Below, piece by piece: positions 31,963 to 40,435 of a DNA stretch of 64,000 nucleotides. Source of the DNA: Nocardia wallacei (GTDB lineage Bacteria > Actinomycetota > Actinomycetes > Mycobacteriales > Mycobacteriaceae); the NCBI RefSeq assembly GCF_029869545.1, contig NZ_JARWQD010000249.1, positions 22,054 to 86,053 on the forward strand. The letters run 5' to 3'. Each line of letters starts with the position of its first letter. Positions within the stretch are counted from its first letter, which is position 1. The notes beneath the pieces were generated by a model that was given only the letters and a program-made list of their open reading frames with translations, had not been told where the DNA came from and searched no databases. Position numbers and translations under genes: made by a program.

Positions 31963-34119
31963 ATGAACGACGATACCGATCAGTTCCCGGTGGTGCCCGA
32001 CCCGCGCCGCGGTGGTCGCCACGCCCGTCGAGCGGGGCGTGCGCAGCCGGATACCGCCGATCGGTCCGGTGAGCCGCCCGCGCACGCTCGGCGCGAGGAG
32101 CAGCAGAGCGGGATTCGTCGTGGGCGCGGCCAGGCGCCGGAATCGGGTCGCGGGGGTTCGCGCGGGGACGACGGCAGCAGGCGAGGCGGCGCGGCGGATT
32201 CGGGTGCACCGGCGCGCACGCGATCGGCGCCCGTCGATCCGCGACCACCGGCCCGTCGCAGCCGTGCCGAGGGCGATCGGCCCACCCGGGGTGGCGGTGC
32301 GGGGCGGGCCGACGATCGTTCCATCCGGGGCGGCGGTGCGGAGCGGGCCGAGGGGGAGCGCCCCGCCCGTCGCGGCCGTGGCGAGGGTATGGCCCCGGCT
32401 CGCCGGGGACGTGTGCGGGGCGCCGGATACCCGGTACTCGATGCCGCCGAGGAGGATTCGGAACCTCCCGCCCGGAAGGGCGCGACGCGGGGAAGGCGCG
32501 GCGAGCCGACCGACACCGCCGACAGTCCAACCGACCGGTACGTCCCCGCGACGGAGAACCGGCACACGCGCCGCGCGCAGCGGCGTCCGAGCAAGGCGGG
32601 CCGGGCGGCACGCATCGGCGGCCGGTTGCTGGCCGCCGCGACCGCCGTGGTCGTGGTGTCGGGCACGGGATTCGCCTACTACACCGAGCGCAGCCTCGAT
32701 TCGGGCTTCACGCGATCCAACGCCATCAGCGCCGAGGATGCCGCGGCCCTCGACGGCGATATGAACCTGCTCCTCATCGGCCTGGACACCCGCAAGGACC
32801 AGAACGGCAACGACCTGCCCAAGCACATCCTCGACCAGCTGCACGCCGGAGACGGCACCGAGGGCGGCTACAACGCCAATTCGCTGATCCTGGTCCATAT
32901 TCCGAAGGATCTGAAGAAGATCACCGCCTTCTCCATCCCGCGCGACGACTACGTCGCGGTCAGCGGGATCCCCGGCTACGACCACGCCAAGATCAAGGAG
33001 GCGTACGGGCTCAAGAAGGCCCACGTCGAGCAGAAACTCGAGAATCAGGGCGTGACGGACAAGGTCGAGCTGGAACGCAAGGGCCGCGAGGCCGGGCGCG
33101 AATCCATCGTGCAAACCGTCAAACAGCTGACCGGCGTGCCGATCAACCGCTTCGCCGAGGTCTCGCTCATCGGGTTCTACGACATCGCCAACATTCTCGG
33201 CGGCGTCGACGTGTGCCTGAAGGCACCGGTCGACGACGAGTACTACTCCGGGGCCGTATTCCCCGCCGGGCCACAGCATCTCGACGCCGCCAACGCGCTG
33301 TCGTTCGTGCGGCAGCGGCACGGCCTGCCCAACGGCGACCTGGACCGGACCCATCGGCAGCAGGCGTTCCTCACCTCGGTGGCCAAGCAGCTCAAGGATT
33401 CCGGCACCATGACCAACGTCGGCAAGCTGCAGCAGCTGATCCAGATGGCGCAGGACGACATCGTGCTGTCGCAGGGCTGGAACCTCATCGACTTCGCCCA
33501 GACCATGGGCAAGGCCGGGTCCATCCCGATCGAATTCCAGACCCTGCCGGTGAAGGCGTACGACAACATCAACGGCCAGGACGTCAACATCGTGGACCCG
33601 GCGCTGATCAAGAAGACCGTCCGTGCCGCATTCGGCATGCAGGCCCCGCAGCCCGCCGAGCCCACCACCACCCCGACCAGCACCGTGGACGTCGTCAACT
33701 CCGGCGGTCCGACCGGGATGGCGGCCAAGGTGTCGACGGCGTTGTCGGAGAAGGGATTCACCAAGGGCGAGATCGGCAACGCCGGCTACGGCGACGGCTC
33801 CAGTTCGGTGGTCTACTACGGCGCCGGTGCCGACGTCGACGCCACCCAGGCGGCCGATATGCTCGGCGGGCTGCCCACCGCGCCGTCGAGGTCCGTGCAG
33901 AGCGGGCGGGTGAAGATCGTGATCGGCAGCGATTTCACCATGCCCGACGAATTGTCCACCGGCACAACGTCGTCCGAGACTTCGGGTTCGGGATCGTCGT
34001 CGACGTCATCCGGCGGATCGACCACGAGCGGATCGGTCTCCGCGGCGGGCGATCCGCCCCCGGACGCCGGGAAGCCGATGACCACGAACATCGGGTCCGA
34101 AATCCCCTGCGTGAACTGA
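31963..34119 (+). CDS. LytR-CpsA-Psr (LCP) family cell-wall ligase
   Basis: A 718-residue type II membrane protein. Residues 1-220 are a very basic, Arg/Gly-rich disordered cytoplasmic region; one membrane segment follows (LLAAATAVVVVSGTGFAYY, about 228-248). The LCP domain (about 260-540) shows LLIGLDTRKDQ, NANSLILVHIPKDLKKITAFSIPRDDYV, and the conserved Arg/Asp motif SFVRQRHGLPNGDLDRTHRQQ. A LytR_C domain (about 590-690) and a Ser/Thr-rich tail complete it. In mycolate bacteria LCP proteins attach arabinogalactan to peptidoglycan. ATG 31963 is used; GTG 31945 is an alternative. The long basic N-terminus may be a phosphorylation target. Confidence 0.9.
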   Translation: MNDDTDQFPVVPDPRRGGRHARRAGRAQPDTADRSGEPPAHARREEQQSGIRRGRGQAPESGRGGSRGDDGSRRGGAADSGAPARTRSAPVDPRPPARRSRAEGDRPTRGGGAGRADDRSIRGGGAERAEGERPARRGRGEGMAPARRGRVRGAGYPVLDAAEEDSEPPARKGATRGRRGEPTDTADSPTDRYVPATENRHTRRAQRRPSKAGRAARIGGRLLAAATAVVVVSGTGFAYYTERSLDSGFTRSNAISAEDAAALDGDMNLLLIGLDTRKDQNGNDLPKHILDQLHAGDGTEGGYNANSLILVHIPKDLKKITAFSIPRDDYVAVSGIPGYDHAKIKEAYGLKKAHVEQKLENQGVTDKVELERKGREAGRESIVQTVKQLTGVPINRFAEVSLIGFYDIANILGGVDVCLKAPVDDEYYSGAVFPAGPQHLDAANALSFVRQRHGLPNGDLDRTHRQQAFLTSVAKQLKDSGTMTNVGKLQQLIQMAQDDIVLSQGWNLIDFAQTMGKAGSIPIEFQTLPVKAYDNINGQDVNIVDPALIKKTVRAAFGMQAPQPAEPTTTPTSTVDVVNSGGPTGMAAKVSTALSEKGFTKGEIGNAGYGDGSSSVVYYGAGADVDATQAADMLGGLPTAPSRSVQSGRVKIVIGSDFTMPDELSTGTTSSETSGSGSSSTSSGGSTTSGSVSAAGDPPPDAGKPMTTNIGSEIPCVN

Positions 34120-34195
34120 GTTCAGGGCTTCCGGCCCCGAATCGTATGCAGCAGATACGAACTCAGCGGTCGAGCGCGTACACGGCGGTACTCGA

Positions 34196-34411
34196 TCAGG
34201 CGCCCACTCCGTGCCCCGTCACGGCGGTGGTGAACGCATCCCACTCGGCAGGGGAGAACAGCAGCGCCGGACCTGCCGGGTCCTTGGAATCGCGGACGCC
34301 GACCACACCGCTGGGAAGGAAGGCGACCTCCACGCAGTCGCGGCTCGCTGAACTGCGAGTGCTCTTGCGCCATACGGCGGCCGATAGGTCGGTGTTGTTG
34401 ACATCGCTCAC
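34196..34411 (-). CDS. DUF397 protein
   Basis: A 71-residue DUF397 protein: WRKSTRSSASRDCVEVAFLPSGVVGVRDSKDPAGPALLFSPAEWDAF covers the family core (W-x-KS-x-S, CVEVA, VRDSKDP, W-x-AF). These proteins are nearly always encoded with an XRE-DUF5753 regulator, as here: its ATG overlaps the regulator stop by four bases. In Streptomyces such pairs act in development and some behave like toxin-antitoxin partners. No effector activity is visible. Confidence 0.9.
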   Translation of the reverse strand: MSDVNNTDLSAAVWRKSTRSSASRDCVEVAFLPSGVVGVRDSKDPAGPALLFSPAEWDAFTTAVTGHGVGA

Positions 34412-35289
34412 GAGAGGTACTCCTTGGCGACCCGGCGGATGAGATCCCTGCTCCGAGTCTCATCCAGTGCCGCATGTCGAATGGCCTGGTAAGCCTCATG
34501 GTATCGCTCGACGTCCTCTGCGTTCTCGAGATACAAGCTACCGGTGAAGTTCTCCAGGTAGACCACGGACGGTTCGATCGGCCGTCCTTTGCTGTCGTAC
34601 GGGAAGTCGATAATGGTGAACAGGCCAATCGGATCACCGAGAGGAATGCCTGCTCGCAGTGGCAGGATGTGGAGCGAGACATTCGGCAATGTCGAAACGT
34701 TTGCGAGATGGCGCAACTGGGCCGCCATGACCTGGGGACCGCCGACCATTCGGTGCAGGACGGCCTCCAAGAGCACAACATCCAAGCGGGCAGGATTCCG
34801 TTTGCGCTTGATGAGGGCCTGGCGCTTCTGTTTCAAAGCCACACGCTGATCAATCTCTTCTGGCGTGTTGTCCGGATAGAAGCTGTGCAGCAGCGTCCTG
34901 GTATACGCGGGTGTTTGCAGAAGTCCGAGAATCACATCAGGGGCGTAGGAAGTCAGCTGTCGCGCAGCGGCTTCCAGCCCGATGTACACATCGAAATCCT
35001 TGGGGATCAGATCCCCGTACCGATGCCACCACGATTTGACCGACGCCTGCTGTGCCAGCCCGAGTATTCCGGCGGTCGTCATCTCGTCCGCGTCGTACAG
35101 CCTGCACAGTTCCCGGATTTCGATCAACCGGATCCGCTCCGCCTGCCCGGTTTCCAGCCGCTGCAGGCTGCTCGGGCTGCGTTCGACCAGGCGCGCGGCC
35201 TCGGCCAGGGTCAAGCCCGCCTGTTGTCTCAAGTCGCGCAGGTACCGTCCCAGTTGCCTGCGCGGAAGTGTGCTGCCGGTGTCCGGCAT
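34408..35289 (-). CDS. XRE-family regulator with DUF5753 domain
   Basis: A 293-residue regulator. The Xre helix-turn-helix covers about residues 10-65 (LGRYLRDLRQQAGLTLAEAARLVERSPSSLQRLETGQ). Residues ~100-285 are the DUF5753 domain, with APDVILGLLQTPAYTRTLL and FTIIDFPYDSKG as family hallmarks. It belongs to the BldB/AbaA-linked XRE-DUF397 gene pairs abundant in actinomycetes. A TATGCT hexamer (35409-35404) about 115 bases upstream may be the promoter, giving a leader that includes a tight GCGG/CCGC hairpin. Targets are unknown. Confidence 0.9.
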   Translation of the reverse strand: MPDTGSTLPRRQLGRYLRDLRQQAGLTLAEAARLVERSPSSLQRLETGQAERIRLIEIRELCRLYDADEMTTAGILGLAQQASVKSWWHRYGDLIPKDFDVYIGLEAAARQLTSYAPDVILGLLQTPAYTRTLLHSFYPDNTPEEIDQRVALKQKRQALIKRKRNPARLDVVLLEAVLHRMVGGPQVMAAQLRHLANVSTLPNVSLHILPLRAGIPLGDPIGLFTIIDFPYDSKGRPIEPSVVYLENFTGSLYLENAEDVERYHEAYQAIRHAALDETRSRDLIRRVAKEYLS

Positions 35290-35403
35290 CGTCGTACCCC
35301 CACTCCGGTTCACGGTGATTCGCTGTCGAGACGACTGTTCCACGGTGGGCGTCGCGGTTCGATGGTTTGACGCGGAAAACCGCGGCAGCTCATCTGTTTT
35401 CCC

Positions 35404-35429
35404 AGCATAAAAACCGAGTTCCGTGACAA
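35404..35429 (-). promoter_or_regulatory. Weak promoter candidate for the XRE-DUF397 operon
   Basis: TATGCT (35409-35404) with TTGTCA (35429-35424) 14 bases upstream, a spacing shorter than ideal, in the AT-richest stretch of the 237-base divergent intergenic region. The same region contains AGGAAT/ATTCCT arms (about 35429-35449). Both are judged by eye. Confidence 0.3.
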
Positions 35430-35526
35430 GGAATCCGTGGGAAATTCCTCCTGGTTTTTCCGATGATCGAATGTCCAAGAATGGGCGGGTGGCGGGGCGT
35501 CGAGAGCCACCCTCTACTATTTCCCG

Positions 35527-36183
35527 GTGACCGGATACGACGATGCGTTCGAGCACCTCGACACCTCGATCCTGCCGCTGCGGCAGCAGCGGATCCTGGC
35601 GACCATTCGCGACTGGGTGGTGCGGCACGGGTATCCGCCGAGCACGCGCGAGATCGGGGAGGCCGTGGGGCTGCGGTCCTCGTCGTCGGTGTCCAAACAT
35701 CTGAAGGCGCTCGAGGACAAGGGATTCCTGCGGCGCAGCGACAGCATGTCGCGGCCGATCGATGTGCGGCTGTTCCTGCGGGCCGAGGCGCCCGCGGACC
35801 GCGACGAGGAGTCGGTGGCGGTACCGGTGGTCGGCGATATCGCCGCGGGCACCCCGATCCTCGCCGAGGAACACACCGACGACATCCTGACCCTGTCGCG
35901 CCAACTCGTCGGCCGCGGAACGGTTTTCGGCCTGCGCGTGCGCGGTGACTCGATGATCGACGCCGCCATCTGCGACGGCGACATCGTCGTGGTGCGCCGC
36001 CAGCACGAGGCGCATTCGGGCGAGATCGTCGCCGCCATGATCGACGAGGAGGCCACGGTGAAGGTCTACCGCCGCCGCGGCGGCCACGTCTACCTCGAGC
36101 CCCGCAACCCCGCTTACGAGGTCATCGACGGCGACCACGCCGTCGTCCTGGGCAAGGTCGTCTCGGTCATGCGCCGCGTCTGA
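35527..36183 (+). CDS. LexA-family repressor (possible second LexA)
   Basis: A 218-residue LexA-type protein. The winged helix (about 15-82) contains YPPSTREIGEAVGLRSSSSVSKHLKALEDKGFLRR. The S24 peptidase half has the Ala107-Gly108 cleavage site (DIAAGTP), the nucleophile S142 in RGDSMIDA and the general base K179 in EEATVKVYRR, so self-cleavage should be intact. The recognition helix (SSSSVSKHLKALE) differs from the usual mycobacterial TSTSSVAHQLRTLE. No clear actinobacterial SOS box was found in its own upstream region. It could be an additional LexA with another regulon. TACTAT lies six bases before GTG 35527 (leaderless). Confidence 0.87.
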   Translation: MTGYDDAFEHLDTSILPLRQQRILATIRDWVVRHGYPPSTREIGEAVGLRSSSSVSKHLKALEDKGFLRRSDSMSRPIDVRLFLRAEAPADRDEESVAVPVVGDIAAGTPILAEEHTDDILTLSRQLVGRGTVFGLRVRGDSMIDAAICDGDIVVVRRQHEAHSGEIVAAMIDEEATVKVYRRRGGHVYLEPRNPAYEVIDGDHAVVLGKVVSVMRRV

Positions 36184-36207
36184 ACCGGAGCGCCGCGCGC
36201 CGATCAC

Positions 36208-36224
36208 CGCCCGGGATTCGGGCG
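36208..36224. terminator. Hairpin between lexA-like and ligase genes
   Basis: CGCCCG (36208-36213) pairs with CGGGCG (36219-36224), loop GGATT, inside a larger imperfect GC-rich repeat, in the 49-base gap between convergent genes. No T-run. Confidence 0.45.
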
Positions 36225-36232
36225 CGTGGCGG

Positions 36233-37198
36233 TCAGGAGGCGGAGTCGTCGGACTGGGGTTCGCGGGTGACCTGATCCGGTGACTTGTCCGGGCGCAGGC
36301 CGCGCCAGGACGGGTGGCGCAGGCGCCCGTCGCGGGTCCACTCGGTGAAGGCGACCTCGCCGACGAGCTCGGGGGAGACCCAGACCGCGTCGGGGACATC
36401 GGCTTTCACCGTCGGTGTGGTGCGGCGCAGGGGGCGCAGGTCGGCAGCGAGGTCGTCGAGCATGGCCGCGGTGAAGCCGGTGCCGACGCTGCCGGAATAG
36501 ACGAGTTTCCCTGTGTCGTCGTGGATTGCGAGCAGCAGCGAGCCGATGCGACCGGCGAGGCGGCCGGTCCCGGGGCGCCAGCCGACGATCACCACCTCCT
36601 GCTCGCGGATGTTCTTCACCTTGGTCCACAGCTCGCTGCGGCGCCCGGGCAGGTACCGGCTGTCGAGCCGCTTGCAGACGATGCCCTCGAGCCCGTGCCG
36701 CCGCGATTCGGCGAGGGCCTCGGCGCCGGTGCCCGACAGCCGCGGCGGCACCTGCCAGTGCGGGCCGGTCAGCCCGAGCCTCTCGAGGAACTCGCGGCGT
36801 TGCTCATACGGCAGGTCGATCAGCGACCGGTCGCCGATGTGGAGCAGGTCGAAGATCATGTAGGTCACCGGGTCGGCCTCGGCGAGCGCCCGGATCCGGC
36901 CCTGGTTGCGCAGGTGCATGCGCGGCTGCAGCGCCTCGAAACTGGTGCGGCCCGCGGCGCCGACGGCCACGATCTCCCCGTCGACGACGAAGCGCGGGGT
37001 GGCGGGCGCCAGACCGGCCAGTTCCGGCCACGCCGCGGTGATGTCCTTGTCGTTGCGCGAGACCAGGCGCAGCGAGTCATCGATGTACCCGATGGCGCGG
37101 ATGCCGTCGAACTTGGTCTCGCGGGCCCAGCGGCCGTCCTCGGCGGGCAGTGGACCCGCCGTGGCCAGCATCGCCGCGTACCGCGGCAACCGCGTCAT
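36233..37198 (-). CDS. ATP-dependent DNA ligase (LigD ligase-domain type)
   Basis: A 321-residue ATP-dependent ligase with the nucleotidyltransferase and OB domains only. K29 in ARETKFDGIRA is the adenylation site; RFVVDGEIVA (motif III region), GLEGIVCKR (motif IV) and LWTKVKN (motif V) follow. It resembles the ligase module of LigD more than LigC and has no polymerase or nuclease part. ATG 37198 begins with MTRLPRYAAML, usual for the family; ATG 37255 would add 19 residues. Two ligase genes 34 kb apart in one window suggest specialised repair roles. No SOS-type operator was seen upstream. Confidence 0.88.
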   Translation of the reverse strand: MTRLPRYAAMLATAGPLPAEDGRWARETKFDGIRAIGYIDDSLRLVSRNDKDITAAWPELAGLAPATPRFVVDGEIVAVGAAGRTSFEALQPRMHLRNQGRIRALAEADPVTYMIFDLLHIGDRSLIDLPYEQRREFLERLGLTGPHWQVPPRLSGTGAEALAESRRHGLEGIVCKRLDSRYLPGRRSELWTKVKNIREQEVVIVGWRPGTGRLAGRIGSLLLAIHDDTGKLVYSGSVGTGFTAAMLDDLAADLRPLRRTTPTVKADVPDAVWVSPELVGEVAFTEWTRDGRLRHPSWRGLRPDKSPDQVTREPQSDDSAS

Positions 37199-37393
37199 AC
37201 CCGCCTCGCCCATCCTCTCCCGGACACGGACGTTGCTGAAGACTTGCTCGATCATACTCGTCGGTCTGATTCGTGGCGGGCACCCCGGCCGCGACGCGCG
37301 TCCGCAGCGGGTCGCCAAACGGTAACTGCTGAATTAGAGTCCATGCAGGGGTGCAAGTGCCCGGTGCGGTGGAAATCGGCAACGGAGGTGCAC

Positions 37394-38449
37394 GTGGCGG
37401 TACGGAATCGGATCGGAACGGCTCTCGCCGCAATGACTTTCGCGGTGCTGTCGACGGCGGTCGTGGCGGGCCCGGCGGCCGCCGACCCCGTCATCACCTC
37501 CGGCAGCCTGCTCGCCGACCCGCGGGCCGCCGACGGCTCCTACATCACCCGCGCCACGGTGCAGGACGACCGCAATATCCGGCTGTACGTCTACTCCAAG
37601 GCCATGGACAAGACCTTCCCCGTCGACGTGCAGCGCCCGCGCGACGCCTCCGTGCCGCGCCCGGTGCTGTACCTGCTCAACGGCGCCGGCGGCGGCGAGG
37701 ACAGCGCCACCTGGGACCAGCGCGCGCCCGACACACTGCGGTTCCTGGCCGACAAGGACGTCAACGTGGTCCAGCCGGTGGGCGGCAAATGGAGCTACTA
37801 CACCGACTGGCGCGCACCCGATCCGGTGCTGGGCGTGAACAAGTGGAAGACGTTCTTCACCGAGGAACTGCCGCCGCTGATCGACGGCGCGCTGGGCACC
37901 AACGGGCTCAATGCCATTGCGGGACTGTCCACCTCGGGCACCTCGGTGCTGCAGCTGCCCATCGCCAAACCGGGCCTGTACAAGTCGGTCGCGGCCTACA
38001 GCGGCTGCGCGCAGATCTCCGACCCCACCGGCTACACCTTCGTGAATCTGGCGGTCAACGTGTGGGGCGGCGGCAACACCGACAACATGTACGGACCGCA
38101 GAACGATCCGATGTGGGCCGAGAACGATCCGTACGTGCACGCGGACCAGCTGCGCGGGCTGAATCTGTTCATCTCCAGCGGATCCGGGCTGCCCGGGCAG
38201 TGGGACGGCCTCGACGGCCCCTACACCCTGCCCGGTGTGGGCGGCTGGGCCAATCAGCTCACCATCGGCGGCGTCATCGAGGCCGCGGTCAACTACTGCA
38301 GTCACAACATGCAGGCCAAGCTGAATTCGCTGGGCATTCCGGCGACCTACGATTTCCCGCCCACCGGCACGCACTCCTGGGGTTACTGGCACGACGCGCT
38401 GATCAAGTCGTGGCCGGTGCTGGCGGCGGGGCTGGAGTTGCCCGCCTGA
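37394..38449 (+). CDS. Secreted antigen-85-type esterase / mycolyltransferase family
   Basis: A 351-residue exported alpha/beta hydrolase of the esterase-D/antigen 85 family. The signal peptide is about residues 1-30, ending VVAGPAAAD. The nucleophile is S179 in AIAGLSTSGTS, comparable to the GLSM-SG motif of Ag85; the histidine is in TGTHSWGYW near the end. Four cysteines or fewer are present. Nocardia carry several such proteins, some with mycolyltransferase activity and others uncharacterised, so activity is not proved. GTG 37394 follows GGAGG by five bases. A short hairpin follows the stop. Confidence 0.85.
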   Translation: MAVRNRIGTALAAMTFAVLSTAVVAGPAAADPVITSGSLLADPRAADGSYITRATVQDDRNIRLYVYSKAMDKTFPVDVQRPRDASVPRPVLYLLNGAGGGEDSATWDQRAPDTLRFLADKDVNVVQPVGGKWSYYTDWRAPDPVLGVNKWKTFFTEELPPLIDGALGTNGLNAIAGLSTSGTSVLQLPIAKPGLYKSVAAYSGCAQISDPTGYTFVNLAVNVWGGGNTDNMYGPQNDPMWAENDPYVHADQLRGLNLFISSGSGLPGQWDGLDGPYTLPGVGGWANQLTIGGVIEAAVNYCSHNMQAKLNSLGIPATYDFPPTGTHSWGYWHDALIKSWPVLAAGLELPA

Positions 38450-38462
38450 GCGACAGGCGGGC
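38440..38462. terminator. Bidirectional hairpin at a convergent junction
   Basis: GCCCGCCT (38440-38447) pairs with AGGCGGGC (38455-38462), loop seven bases. It overlaps the stop codon of the Ag85-type gene and sits 13 bases before the stop of the opposite gene. Confidence 0.55.
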
Positions 38463-38474
38463 AACCCTCAGCGG

Positions 38475-38882
38475 TCAGTCGCCGCAGTGCGTGCCGAACT
38501 CCTCGAAGACGTCGTCCTTGATGCGGCCGCCCCAGTCGATGCACTTACCTTCGGCCTCGACCTTGGCGAAGGCGTACTCGGTGAACGTGCGATCGTCGTT
38601 GATGACCACCGCGGAGTGATCCTTGGACTGCCGCACCGCCGCGCCCATCGAAATCGGCTCACCCGGCGTGTCCCGGATGGTGACCACGCAGTTGGTCCTG
38701 CCGTTGTAGGTGAGGTAGACCGTGCCGCCCCGCAGATCATGCTGGTCGACGACGGTGAACCCCTCGCCGCACTGGCCGCCATAGCTGGCCGCGGATGCGG
38801 TAGCAGGCAGGAACACCGCAAGACCGGCGGTGATCCCGAGTGCGGCGGCACCCGCGGCGATCGACTTCTTGGCGTTGATCAA
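38475..38882 (-). CDS. Small secreted protein, spore-associated protein A-like
   Basis: A 135-residue secreted protein. A signal peptide (LINAKKSIAAGAAALGITAGLAVFLPATASA) is followed by a ~103-residue domain with four cysteines (GGQCGEG, RTNCVVTI, GKCIDWGG, THCGD). The layout and the phrases GTVYLTYNGRTNCVVT and GKCIDWGG recall Streptomyces spore-associated protein A and its wide family of actinobacterial secreted proteins. The start is an uncommon TTG at 38882, chosen for GGAAAAGG seven bases upstream. Function is unknown. The GH1 gene lies 89 bases upstream in the same direction. Confidence 0.75.
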   Translation of the reverse strand: MINAKKSIAAGAAALGITAGLAVFLPATASAASYGGQCGEGFTVVDQHDLRGGTVYLTYNGRTNCVVTIRDTPGEPISMGAAVRQSKDHSAVVINDDRTFTEYAFAKVEAEGKCIDWGGRIKDDVFEEFGTHCGD

Positions 38883-38971
38883 TGTTGAACCTTTTCCTCT
38901 TCCTGTGACATCGAGCGTTCGGGTAGTTACCCCGAACGCCGAGCGCCCAAACGCGGCTCGGCGAGGAGAGG

Positions 38972-40363
38972 TCAGGAGCCGGTCATCCCGGGCTCGACGG
39001 TCACCGGGCGGTCGCAGCTCGCGGGCGGATCGACCTGGGAGCACGGCGCGGGCAGCCGGGTGGGGACGTACCCCGCGGGCACGCCGCCGTTGCGGACGAG
39101 GGCGACGTAGGCGTCGACGGCGCCGGTCGCGGTGCGGGTCAGGGTGGGGTCGCTCTCGACGTCCACGGTGTACAGGCCGAAACGCGGTGCGTAACTTCCC
39201 CATTCGTAGTTGTCGGTGAGGCTCCAGTAGTTGTAGCCCATGACGTTCATGCCGTCGGCCCTGGCGCGCTGGATCCAGTAGAGGGTGTCGCGCAGATGGT
39301 CGGCGCGGCAGTAGGGGTGCTCGGGTGTGCTCTCGATCGGCGGATCGGTGTTCTTGCGGCAGTCGCCCTCGGTCCCGTTGTCGGTGGGCATCCCGCTCTC
39401 CACCACGTAGATCGGTTTGCCGTCGAGATACTCGTGGTAGTGCCGCAGGGCGTAGTAGATGCCCTCGGTTTGCTGCGGTAGCTCCCACATCTGCGGCGCG
39501 CCCGCCGAGGTGCCGGTCGCGGCGGTCTGCTCGTCGGGGCCGAAATAGTAGTCGACACCGAGGAAGTCGAGCTTGTCGCGCACCCGGTCGACGAAGCCGT
39601 GATTGACCTCGGCCTCCTTGCCGGACACGAATCCGACGTTGCTGGTGACCAGGGCGCCGGGCTGGTTGTTGTGGATGGTGTCGTAGATGTCGTTGTGCGC
39701 CTGGGCGAGTCGCTCCACCATGAGATCGGCCTCCTCGTTGGAGGAGACGGCGCCGATGCGGCGTTCGGAGCCGACATAGGCCAGGGGCTCGTTGATCGTC
39801 ACCCACATCGGCTCGTATTTCGCGAAGCGGTTCACGACCTTTCGCGCGTTGGTCAGCCAGTCGCCGACCATGCGCTCGTCCAGCCAGCCGCCGCGGTCGG
39901 CGGCCCAGCCCGGATACACCCAGTGATCCAGGGTGATCATCGGCGTCATGCCGTAGGCGCGGATCCGCTCGACCATCTTGTCGTACTTGGCGAATGCCTG
40001 CTCGTCCCAGCCGTCGGGCCCGGGGCCGGGCTGCACGCGGGCCCATTCGATGCTCATCCGGAACACCCGCACGCCGAGGGCGGCGGCGTGTTTGATGTCG
40101 TCGTCGTAGAAATCGAGGAACCGCACCGAATCCTTGTACTTGTCGACCGCACCGGATTCGATGTAGCGCGTCCAATTACTGTCGGGCGCAGAGCCTTCGG
40201 ACTGGAAGCCGGAGGCGGCCACGCCCCAGAGGAAATCGTCGCCGAGCTGCCACTCGTCGTGTCGCGGGGTCGCGGGGGCGGCCGCCACCAGCCCCGGTAG
40301 GAGCATCGTCGCTACCGCGGCGGCACATGCCGCCAACGCGTGCCGGCGAGTCGACTGTCGCAT
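38972..40363 (-). CDS. Secreted glycoside hydrolase family 1 enzyme
   Basis: A 463-residue GH1 (beta-glucosidase-type) protein with a signal peptide of about 28 residues (ending GLVAAAPA). The acid/base glutamate is E192 in VTINEP and the nucleophile E322 in YVVESG, both intact. DFLWGVAASGFQSEG at the start of the barrel and YNYWSLTDNYEW near the end are family features. GH1 enzymes are usually cytoplasmic, so export is unusual. TACGCT seven bases before ATG 40363 suggests a leaderless transcript. It should cleave a beta-glycoside outside the cell; the substrate is unknown. Confidence 0.88.
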   Translation of the reverse strand: MRQSTRRHALAACAAAVATMLLPGLVAAAPATPRHDEWQLGDDFLWGVAASGFQSEGSAPDSNWTRYIESGAVDKYKDSVRFLDFYDDDIKHAAALGVRVFRMSIEWARVQPGPGPDGWDEQAFAKYDKMVERIRAYGMTPMITLDHWVYPGWAADRGGWLDERMVGDWLTNARKVVNRFAKYEPMWVTINEPLAYVGSERRIGAVSSNEEADLMVERLAQAHNDIYDTIHNNQPGALVTSNVGFVSGKEAEVNHGFVDRVRDKLDFLGVDYYFGPDEQTAATGTSAGAPQMWELPQQTEGIYYALRHYHEYLDGKPIYVVESGMPTDNGTEGDCRKNTDPPIESTPEHPYCRADHLRDTLYWIQRARADGMNVMGYNYWSLTDNYEWGSYAPRFGLYTVDVESDPTLTRTATGAVDAYVALVRNGGVPAGYVPTRLPAPCSQVDPPASCDRPVTVEPGMTGS

Positions 40364-40435
40364 TCCAGCAAGCGTAGCTGGCCAATTGCTGAAATCCGTG
40401 GCGGCGGGCGGCGTGTCGGCCGCTCAGGGGTGGAT

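Noticed and set aside
35461..35526. SOS box upstream of the lexA-like gene
   Set aside because: Only a half-site-like TCGAAT is present; no second half at the right spacing.
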